DNA of 64,000 bases, taken from positions 5,814,976-5,878,975 of the forward strand of contig CP136069.1 in the NCBI GenBank assembly GCA_032622095.1. Reading direction: 5' to 3'. Shown one piece after another: positions 22,301-34,300 of the stretch; position 1 is the stretch's first letter; every line of letters begins with the position of its first letter. Below the pieces are notes generated by a model, which saw only the letters and a program-made list of their open reading frames with translations, searched no databases and was not told the DNA's origin. The DNA comes from Siphonodentalium dalli (lineage: Eukaryota; Mollusca; Scaphopoda; Gadilida; Siphonodentaliidae). The translations under genes and the position numbers were made by a program.

Positions 22301-25300
22301 AATTATTACTTATGGCATTACTGTATCTTGTTCCACACCATTAATGTGAGGCAACAAGTCTGAGTTTAGTGTGTCTGTCATTTGCAGAATGAGGTCCCCA
22401 GAGGGGGAATTAAGTGATGGTATCACACATAGCGGGCTAGCATCACCAAATTCACCCTCTGGGGACCTCATTCTGCATGGCCTCATCTGCTATGGGAGAC
22501 ATGGACTCAGATTGAAGTTCCCAAATGAGGTCCCCAGAGGGGGAATTTAGTGATGGTATCCCACATAGCGTGCCTAAACTAAAAATTAAATAGAATCTAT
22601 GTGAAGAAGTTTCTATAAAAAATTTATAATAAAGAAACTTTCCAGAGTAGATGAGGCCTAAGCAGAATGATGTCCCCAAATGGAGAATAATTTTGTTCAA
22701 AGTAGTAACTTTTACAATATTATATCCAAATTGACAACACACACCATCATTCTTATATAAGAATTAAGTGCAGTGATTCTTGATGGCGAAATCGTTATTT
22801 TATTGCCAATAGATGCGAATTGAGTGGTAAATATTTACAATTGGACATAGTTCTGACGATGTTTTCTATGGAGTGTTACGGTCGATTTGCTTCAAATTTT
22901 CGGCGATGTTAGTAGAATGTTACATTCCTCTAGTTGGCATAGCATCTGATTACTAACTTATCAGTTTCACGCACCCGAACAAGTATATAATATGTCTTTA
23001 ACCCTTTCAGTGCCAAGTTCGATTTTTGTATCAACCCATATTTCCTTGATCATTTTTCAAATTTAGTGATTATAATAATGTGATACATTGATGGAAAGAG
23101 CTCTTTCCATCAATGTATCACATTATTATAATCAATAAATTTGAAAAATGATCAAGGAAATATGGGTTGATACAAAAATCGGACTAGGCACTGAAAGGGT
23201 TATTCAATCATGTAGGTTGTGACAGAAATTGCAGCCAAGGAAGCAGAGGATGAAGCAGACAAGCAGAGAGAAATGGAAAAACAAAAAGAAAATGAGAAGG
23301 CGAATGCTGGAAAGAAGAAAGACAAAGACAAGGGAGGGAAGAAAGGAAAGAGCAGGAGTCCATCACCCAAGAAGAAGAAGGAAGCAGCAGAGGCTCCATC
23401 CGCTACACCACCATGTATGTATTAACAACCCCCCCCCCACATCCGCTACACCCCCATGTATGTATTAACCCCTCCCCCATCCGCTACACCACCATGTATG
23501 ATTGTATTAACCCGACTCTCAAATTCACTACACCCCATTAAGTCCCCCCACTCTGCTACACCCCCATATATATATATATATTACCTCCGTAATCCATTAC
23601 ACCCCCATGTATGTGTTAACTCCCCCCCCCCAATCTGCTGCACCCCATATGTATATATTACCCCCGTAATCCATTATGTATGTGATAACACCCCTCCCCA
23701 AATTTGCTACACACCATATATGTTTTAACCCCCCCTCTCAAATCCACTACACCCCATGTATGTATTAACCTCCCCCTCCAATCTGCTGCACCCTCATATA
23801 TGTAATAACCCTCCCCAATCTGATACACCCCCCATATATATATTACCCCCCCCCAATCCACTACACCCACATGTATGTATTAATCCCATTCCCAAATCTG
23901 CTACACCCCCATGTTTATGTTGGCTAGTATCACTAAATTCACTCTGGGGACCTCATTCTGCTTAGGCCTCATCTATAGTCTCAAATTAACATGGTTTTTT
24001 GTTACTTTTTCCCTTTTGTTCAGTTTCTATATCCCCTAATTTGCAGAAGATAAATTGCATAATCGAGGTGACTGATGGGTTAACATCACCAACTTCAACT
24101 GGGGAAATTCAATCTGATCCTAGGTCTTCCATAGCAGTTGAGGCCTAAGCAAAATGAGGTCCCCAGAGGGTGAATTTGGTGACGCTAACCTGATGTGAGG
24201 GATAGAATCACTAAATTCACCCTCTGGGAACCTCATTCTGCAGTAACTACATGATAATATTTTTTCAAAGAGGAAGATAGGTCATTCAATAAACCTCAAT
24301 ATTTCAGTGTCAGAGGCAGAGAGTGAAATAGAGAAACAGAAGAAAGAAATTAAAGATAGAATGAAAGAAGAATATGTGTTTGCATTGCAGGCAGAAGGTG
24401 GGTATATAGTCGAGAGAAACATGAATACGTGTTTGCATTGCAGGCAGAAGGTGGCTATATACAGTAATGCTCTAAATAATCGACTCCTTAACCACAGCAG
24501 AATTATGGGTAACTTTTCAGGATTTAGTCGGAAATATGGCTTGTTGCCATTCATCGGAAAGCTCTCACTGAGAGCTTTCCGATGAATGGCAACAAGCCAT
24601 ATTTCCGACTAAATCCTGAAAATTCTGCTGTGGTTAAGGGGTCCATTACTTAGGGCATTATTACCTCTGGTCTAGACCTCCATCTGTACATCGGTTCATG
24701 CACCCAAATGTCCATCTGTATGAATCTCACATTTTGCACTATTATTAGCTCAACTTTGCTTTGTTTGAGCTATTGCCATGGGTTGGCTGTTGATATTGAC
24801 ATGTAGATGGGAACAATTCATTATGGGGTCATTCGGCAAAATAAAACATGGCTGCCACAGCCCTCGAAATTCACACATTTTCTCCACGGCAGTGTATTGC
24901 CGTGGCAAAATTAGATCCCCACGGCAATTTTAATTCACATTCCCAATGTAGTTATTCTACATTATAATGATTCTACTATCATTTGAGTACATCGATTGTG
25001 TCTGACAGCTAGCGCTGGGACGGTTTTGGGGTTTTTCCTAACCGGTTAACCACGGGCATTAACCTAATCATAACCAGTTAACTGCGACCATCATTACCCT
25101 ACGTATGAGATTGAATACATGCACTGGTCACTGTTTATTACGCGTCCCGGAAACGTTGATAAACATACGATCACAAACGATGCCTTGGTCGTACCATGCG
25201 GTCCCGTTATGGCAATTAAATAGTGGTAAATGTGTATAAATTAATTAAGTTTTGAGCCCAAACAACTAAAATATAATATATATTAGTAGTGCGCTAGTAT

Positions 25301-28300
25301 ATCGATGTTTACGGGAGTTCCGCACCGCATAAACAACGCTTGCTTTCAAAACCTTCAGCGACGAAATATAGTTCCTTCCGCATGTATATCCCGGGCAGAT
25401 TAGCCCAAGCATGTGTACTACAGGGTACTGAAGGTAGGTATACTATTGTTTAGTAATATTTACTAGTGTTTGGGTATAGGTAGGTATGTATTAATCACAG
25501 TGGCTCCACGATGTTACTTCAATTATTTAATAAACAAATTCAAACAAAATTAAATTGTCGTGATTCATTACACAAGCCCCAGCCAGTGTTTAGGAAATAA
25601 ATTTATCGAACACATCACTAGATATATTCTGAGTTCCCACTCCCAGTAGGCCATACCAAGGGCTTGCATTCCCCCCCCCCCCCCCCCCCCCCCCTGAGAA
25701 TCAGCGGTGGACGGATAAGTATCAAGATTTAATTTAATGAATAAAAAAATTATATATACATCAAATCTGTCCGAGTTATCATTCCCAAAATTATTGAAAA
25801 TGGGCCGACAATAAGCACAACCATCCCATTCACACTGTCATTAATTTTAAGTGAGTGATACTCCGTGTCAAGCTCTGCGACTGGCCAGGTGTCGTGTCAA
25901 TTGCGACAGATCAAAGGATCAAAGGAGACGCAATCTGCATGCTGTACACGCAGTGTTCATTGTGATTGATGTCTCAAAACATAAACAACCTGTCATGATT
26001 GATGATTGGCATTCACTGAATAGATTTCTGGGACGTGGGTGATTTAAGTTGACAAGATGTTTATGCAGGCACTTGATATGTATCGGGCCATTGTGTGTGT
26101 GGCAGTTGCGCAATTTTAACACTTTTGAGGTAAATACACGTGGTTGTGAATTACGTCACGTCACGTGGATCCAGGCTGAAGTTAACCTGACCCTTCAGAT
26201 GCCGCGTACGTTAGTGATACCGGAGTTATAGCGTGCACGTTATGTTTTTTGACTGACCGCAGTGCCCGATCCGCCGAATGTGAACATGTTATCAACTGTT
26301 ACGGCAGTCCGTGGCCCACGGCAGTCAATTGCCGTGGCGAATATTGAAGCCTACGGCGATTGCCACGGCAATGCCGGTTGCCGTGGTGAATTTCGAGGGC
26401 TGCTGCCAGTGGCAATCTTGGATTTCAAAATTCAATCTTGGATTTTACTCTTTGCATAAATTTGTCATGGTTGTTAACATTGACATGTAAATGGGAACGA
26501 ATCATTTTGGGGTCATTTGGTCATAAAACATGGCCGTGCCAGCCATCTTGGATTTTACGCTTTGCATGACTAAATCCTTTGACTTGGGCTGCATGTCGTA
26601 CCTTTGGTCGGATCATTATGAAATTTGTCATGGCTGTTGACATTGACATGTAGATGGGAACGAGTCATTTTGGGATAATTCGGCATAAAACATGCTGGCA
26701 GCCATCTTGGATTTTACTCTTTGCATAACAAAATCCTTGGGCACAACCTACAGACCACATCTCTCATCTGATCATCACCAAACTTCACATGGATCATCGG
26801 GGTGGCCTCCAGATGGGAGCTATAAAAGTTTTTTGAATTTCATTGAAAAACATGGCTGCCAGTGGCCATCTTGTATTTTATTCTTTGTATGACTAAATCC
26901 TTTGGTACACCCTACAGATGACACCGTATTTGTCCGATCGTCAATAAACTTGACAGGGATCTTCAGGAAGACATCTAATTTTTATGAATTTCATTAAAAA
27001 ACATGCCACCAGCAGCCATAACATGCCACCAGCCGCCATTTTAGATTTTACTCATTGCAATCTATAGTCCACTTCCCTTATCTGATCATAACCAAACTTC
27101 ATATTGATCTACTAGACGGGAGCTATCAAATGTTTTTGAATTTCATTGGAAAACATGGCCACCAGTGGCCATCTTGGATTCTACATTATATATATCTCTT
27201 CATGTTGATGTCTAGTATATTATACTTAGACATTTCAACTTTCCGCATTCCTAATCGCTCCATTGAAATAACACATCAAATTATCCCCCCCTCGAAGTTG
27301 AGCTACAGTGTCATTGACATTTGTATTTGTTATTTTGTTGGACAAGAAAAAAGATGCACTCATAAAAAGATTTGAAAACAAATCAGTTATTCAATTGTAT
27401 TGTATACGTCCGTGAAAAAACGTTTCCAGATGATATCTTTAGTAAGACTAAACTGAATGGTATGCATTTTTACTGGCACAAGTTACCAGTCAACTTCAAA
27501 TTTGGGTTCTTCTTGCCTATTTTTGCCGGAGTTATGTTTCTTGTCGACTTATAATTTGCCATTTATTTTGTTTCCAAATGATAACTTTAGTTTCAGTTAT
27601 CTGATTATTTAAAAATTTGGTATATGGATTACTAATATGTGACCCGCCATATCAACTCCAGTCGTAAGTCGGGATTTTTTTACCCTGTGCCAATGCATTC
27701 TCTTATATATGCGAGTCGACCATAGGTCGCCTCGCATATATAAGAGAATGCATTGGCCTAACAATTTTTTTTAAATAAATGTTTCTTACAATTTTTAGGA
27801 CATAAAATAAAAACATCCATTACCCTGCAGGGAGCCCCACACATATATAGAAGCATATAGAAGAGTGTCGTCTGCTCATGTTTGTCTGGGGCTCTGAATG
27901 GGTGAAATTATAAAATTGTTAAAGAATACAAGAAAAAATTATTAAAATTGTAAAAAATTGTTAGGCCAATGCATTCTCTTATATATGCGAGGCGACCTAT
28001 GGTCGACTCGCATATATAAGAGAATGCATTGGCACAGGATAAACAAAATCCCGACTTACGACTGGATTTGATATGGCGGGTCACATATATGAAAATACAG
28101 TCAAGTTTGAATTTGGGTTCCGTCCGCCTATTTTAACCGAAGTTATGGTCCTTGTTGACTTATAATTTGACAGTTTCCTGGTGTCAGCTTTTGTCAAATT
28201 TGGCATATGGATTACTAGTTATGGCCCTTTGTTGAAATTACCATGACGTATTTTTCAAAAGGCACTCATGGCAGTGCATTATCAGACAATGGGCCACCAT

Positions 28301-31300
28301 GGATGGGATTAAAGAGGGTATTTGAAGGTATGGACATAATTATATAGAATATTAGATGTTAAATAAAACAGAAATATTCATTAATTATGGGACCACAAAA
28401 TGAGCATTTAATTTTGCCAATTTATTTTTTTAATTTGGCCAAAAAAATCTGAATTGGTAAAAACAATTTACCAAAATATTTCTCAGCACAGCGTGAACAG
28501 TTGTGACTCATTATTTAAGAACTGTCAACATGTTCGCTGCAAATGAAGCTAACATCCGGGACCGCCCCTGTGGTGTCTACGGTGATTTTAGTGGCCATAA
28601 CCTTGTGGGGAGTGGTCATATAAAGCCATCGATACACGCACAGTGGTCACAGCTGAACAGAAGTGGCGATATTAACCCATAGCAATGATCTTTTCTCATT
28701 TGTTACAGATTCAACATGCCGTAAGCGACTTGAGCTCATCAAACACACAGCGTTTTGCATTATGCAGGACTTAAAGAAAAAAGGCGACAATGCATTTAAT
28801 GATATGAACGACTGGCTCGGGGCTAGATTCCTCAAAGAAATTGAGAGGTATATACATAAGGGCATAGTGGCTGACACTATCTAGACAGCTTTACAGCATA
28901 TATATTTAGACTAGAATCTTAGAATATCATATTTCGCAAGAAAAAAAACAAAAATAACATATAACATATACGGTAATGCCCAAAGTAATTGACCACTTAA
29001 CCACAGCAGAATTATGGGTAATTTTTCAGGATTTAGTCGGAAATATAGCTTGTTGCCATTCATCGGAAAGCTCTTGGCGAGAGCTTTCCGATGAATGGCA
29101 ACAAGCCATTCTGCTGTGGTTAAGTGGTCAATTACTTTGGGCATTAACGTAAGCCGATCTTCTGTTCTCATTCTATAAATTTGCCAATTTTAAAAACTTT
29201 AAAAAAATTATATTCTGTATTAAAGATATTAATGGGTATTGGTGTTAAAATAGTCACAAATGGTAAAACAGCCATAAACAGAAAGAATATTAAAATATGG
29301 GCAGATTTTGTTCTTATACCAATCATAAATATTGCGTAAATAGTATTTTATTGTCAAGTTCGTACACTATGTTATGTAAAGAAAAGCAAAAATTGAACTT
29401 CTTGCTTCTATTGTACAGTAATGCTTTAAATAATCAACTCCTTAACCACAGTAGAATTATAGGTAATTTTTCAGGATTTAGTCGGAAATATGCCTTGTTG
29501 CCATTCACCGGAAAGCTCTCAGTGCATTTATCTGGGTTTGAATAAAATTGATATGATCTTACTTGCAGGATGAGTTAGTGCTGAGTTCACCAGCATCTCT
29601 CAGTGAGAAAATTACCCATAATTCTTCTGTGGTTAAGGAGTTGATTATTCAGGGCATTACTATATGGCTCTCTCCTATTAGGAGATAAACATACCCTGTT
29701 GAGTTGTACATTCTGGGATTCGGGCATGAAAACAGTTTGTGAACGAGTGTACGTTTATCTTCATTGTAATTCAATCTAGCAAGGAATTTGCAAAAAAACT
29801 GTATAAAAAGTATCATTTAGTCGTTTTCATGACACGAATCGAGACTTTCATTTTGCTGTTGTCACCGTGCACAAGTCGTTGGGTTTGTTCATTGCGTTAC
29901 TCGGAACACTGTTCCGTAACCATTTCCTGTGGGGCGGGTTGGCTCTTTTCGCTACTCCGTTCTGCGCCGATGAAATTGTACCGTGCCACATTCAGATTTG
30001 ATGCACGCTGAAGCGGCCGATGAACGGTATCTATAGACAACAACGCGCGGGTGTGCTCGTTTCGCTACTCGTTCTGTGCCAATGAAATTTGACCGTGCTA
30101 CATTCAGATTTGATGCACGCTGAAGCGGCCGATGTCGGTGAATCGAAAACTAATGTTATCCGCGCTCGGCCAATCAGAATGCTTGTTTTTAGTGACAAAT
30201 ACTCAATTGAATTACAATTGTTTTTCTCTGAAACGCTGCACAATTTGAAGTAATTTTCCATCAAAATATGTTCTGTTATTTTCTGGTAAAATTAACCTAT
30301 TGCTAGATTCTGTTTGTATGAAATACTTTTGAACTTCTTGCTCAAGCCTTGAAATAGTGTGTCTGTCATTTGCAGAATGAGGTCCCCAGAGGGTGAATTT
30401 AGTGATGCTACCCCGCATAGCGGGCTAGCATCACCAAACTCACCATCTGGAAACCTCATTCTGCCGAGATGTAAGCAGAATGAGGTCCCCAGAGGGTGAA
30501 TTTGGTGATGCTAGCCCACTATGCGGGGTAGCATCACTAAATTCACCCTCTGGGAACCTCATTCTGCAAATGACAGACACTATTTCAAGGCTTGTTCTTG
30601 CTTGTATTTTCAGCATTGACCAGATGGCCGAACTCATAAGACATGCAATTGAAGCTCGAGAGAAACTGAGGCAAACCGTCCTTCTCAAACAAGAAGAATT
30701 CTTTATCGATGAGGTATGAATACTTATTATATTAACCTAGAGTTCATATATTCGAATCGTAAGTAGGAGAGAAACTGAGGCAAACTGTCCTTCTCAAACA
30801 AGAAGAATTCTTTATCGATGAGGTATGAATGCTGTGATGTGAAACACTCTGGTTGATCAAATAGAAATGTAGAATAATCTTGCTCAATGTTGTTATTTCT
30901 ACAAATATTAATCCAAGTTGACAACACACACTTCCATTCTTTTATATTAATTAAATGCAATGACTCTCAATTGTCGTACTCATTTGTGTGAGTATATTGC
31001 CGATAGTTGTTCTAGAATCATGATGTAAATATTTACAAATGAGCGTAGTTTTCAGCGATAATATAGCTCCTGTGTACTAACTTATCAGTTTCGAGAACTC
31101 GAGCAAGTCCATAATATGTCTTTAACATGGAGTTCATTCATTGGAATTGTAACACATTTGGAATTACAGGAGCCGGTTCCAATGATATCCATATTTGTAT
31201 GGTTCTATTGAGACAGACCGAAGATATTTTAGGCTGTTGAAGATTTATTTGGCCGGTTTGTTGGGTAAAGGGTTAAAACCACCATAAACAGAATAATAAG

Positions 31301-34300
31301 AACATTATAGACATATTTTGTTCTTCTACCAATCATAGATATCACATATCTTACATTCTTTAACAATTTTATAATTTTTAATGTGTTAAGCCAATGCATT
31401 CTCTTATATATGCGAGGCGACCTATGGTCGACTCGCATATATAAGAGAATGCATTGGCACAGGGCCCTTCTGTTGGGTAAAGGGTTAAGATCGTACACTG
31501 TGTTAGAATACCAATCATAGATATCACATATATAGCATGTTAACCCTTTACCCAACAAAACGGCCAAAATCGGCCAAATAAAGCTTCAACAGCCTAAATT
31601 ATCTTCGGTCTGTCTCAATAGAACCATACAAATATGGATATCATTGGAACCGGCTCCTTGACCACATTGTGATAGTTACAGTTATGCCCTGTGCCAATGC
31701 ATTCTCTTATATATGCAAGTCGACCATAGGTCGCCTCGCATATATAAGAGAATGCATTGGCCTAAAAAAAATCTTTTTTTACCATTTTTTCTTACATTCT
31801 TTAACAATTTTATAATTTTTAATGTGTTAAGCCAATGCATTCTCTTATATATGCGAGGCAACCTATGGTCGACTCGCATATATAAGAGAATGCATTGGCA
31901 CAGGGCCCTTCTGTTGGGTAAGGGGTTAAGATCGTACACTGTGTTAGAAATCAAAAGCCATGTTATGATAGAGTACAGTATGTAAAGAATGTGTCATAAG
32001 CAAAACACTCAACACCGAGGAGACCCCACTGTCTGAACTTTGGTTAAAACTGCCACCATGCTGTTCACAACATACCAGTATAGCCCTCACTAAATCCTCG
32101 CCACTCGATATTTCGATGTTGAATGGGTCATAGTGAATCACTCTGCCAAATAATTTGCCATGATGTGGAGTGTTTTGCTTATCATACACTATTTATGTGC
32201 TGTATGAAAACAAACAATCGGCTCACAGAAGTGTGTTTTGTGGATAATATCGTGTTCATACTATCATTATACTATACTACATGTATTAGTATATTCTTGA
32301 GGAAATTTTCATAATTTGATAACTTTTATTTTAAATAATAACCTACAACCATGGCCATTCGTGCCTTTAACCCTTTCAGTGCCAGGGGCCGATCTCATCG
32401 GCCCTAATTTACAGTCTGTAAAATCGGCCCTAAAAAAATAAAATAAATAAAAAATAATTTCTTTTTTTTTGGGTTGAATTTTTTTGGGTATGCTTAGGTG
32501 ACACTCCACAGTTTCAACAGGTAGGGGCCCAGAACTAGGGGGCCCATAGATTCATTGAAATTTATCTGGATTATGATCCAAAACCATATAGACAATATAT
32601 GTATGCCTGAAATTAGCGCAGAATAGGCATTCAGAATTTGATACATAATTTCCATAATATATGGGCTATCAAGAGTTATGGCCCTTGATCTTTTGATTGA
32701 AAATGTGATTTTTATTCAAAAAATGACCAAAATATTGCATTTACATGCCCAAGGGGCACGAATACCAGATTTTTTCAAGCATGGTCACCTATGTTGGTTC
32801 AAAGGCCTCTGCCTTCCAACATCAATGTGAAAAAATTTCAAACTTTCGCCGTTTACAATTCCAGAAAATCAATTTTTAATGCAGATGACAAATTTTGGGT
32901 GCTAAAAAATTGACCCAGTATCTAGAGCCACTGTTTCGCAGAAAACGCTACTGCTGTCTATGGGTGGGATCAAGGTCACTTGCACTTAATTTTTTCATCA
33001 GTCTAGAACACCTTCTAAAATTACACAAATTCATATCCCACCTTGTCTCAATATACATACCACATGAATGGTGCCAGAAACCACTAGCACTTTATATCTA
33101 TAAAATCACCCAGGGCTACTGATCATTCGAAACTGTGGAGTGTCACCTTAAGCATGCTATAGCGAATTTAAAAACAAACTGGATAAAACATTAGGGGCAT
33201 GTTATAACTCAAAACTATCACCAAGTATTCATAGTAATAATTTTGATGCCCATGAAAAACGTGAGATTCCCTGGTGCCCACTAAAACCTACAAAATAAGT
33301 CTGTTAACCCTTTACCCAACAAACCGGCCAAAACCGGCCAAATAAAGCTTCAACGGCCTAAAATATCTTCGGTCTGTCTCAATAGAACCATACAAATATG
33401 GATATCATTGGAACCGGCTCCTTGACCACATTGTGATAGTTACAGTTATGCCCTGTGCCAATGCATTCTCTTATATATGCGAGTCGACCATAGGTCACCT
33501 CGCATATATAAGAGAATGCATTGGCCTAAAAAAAATCTTTTTTTAACACTTTTTACCATTTTTTCTTACATTCTTTAACAATTTTATAATTTTTAATGTG
33601 TTAAGCCAATGCATTCTCTTATATATGCGAGGCGACCTATGGTCGACTCGCATATATAAGAGAATGCATTGGCACAGGGCCGTTCTGTTGGGTAAAGGGT
33701 TAAAGAATATAAGAAAAAATTATTAAAATTGTAAAAAATTGTAAAAAATAATAACAAATGATGAAAAATTGTTAGGCCAATGCATTCTCTTATATATGCG
33801 AGGCGACCTCTGGTCGACTCGCATATATAAGAGAATGCATTGGCACAGGGTATATGGGTTGATACAAAAATCGGACCTGGCACTGAAGGGTTAAATTCTA
33901 TACCGTGAATAGCTACAGGTTTTCATCTCTGGCTTGGACCTTGGAACCTTTGAGTATAGAACATTTTGAATTTTATCTAATTGAGTTATTATGGAAATAT
34001 TTATGTAAATGTTTTCCTGAGTCAAATGTAGGAAGTTTCTATATTGCTTGGAATGATCATACAGCATTAAAGGGACTAATAATAAAGGCCTTCAAAGTGA
34101 GAAATACAGTAATGCTCTAAATAATTGACTCCTTAACCACAGCAGAATGATTGGTAATTTTTCAGGATTTAGTCGTAAATATGGCTTGTTGCCATTCATC
34201 GGAAAGCTTTCAGTGCATTTATCTGGGTTTGAATACAATTGATATGATCTTACTTGCAGGATGAGTTAGTGCTGAGTTAACCCACAGGGAGCCTCACACA

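Larger units (their letters stand above)
32371..33890. mobile_element. MITE family C with two nested insertions
   Basis: TTAA at 32367-32370 and 33891-33894; ends CCCTTTCAGTGCCAGG/CCTGGCACTGAAGGG. Compared with the paralogous copy at 59425-59894, it holds extra insertions at 32497-33147 and 33308-33699. Confidence 0.85.

Noticed and set aside
25671-25694. Poly-C tract as a functional element
   Set aside because: Homopolymer inside a non-autonomous transposon; length may be a sequencing artefact.
30767-30822. Additional SPEF2 exon
   Set aside because: It has a donor but no acceptor, and would repeat 18 residues out of context.
34247-34278. Alternative start of exon j
   Set aside because: The acceptor is intact but the copied coding stretch runs into a MITE hairpin after about 18 bases; exon 34380-34487 keeps phase on both sides.
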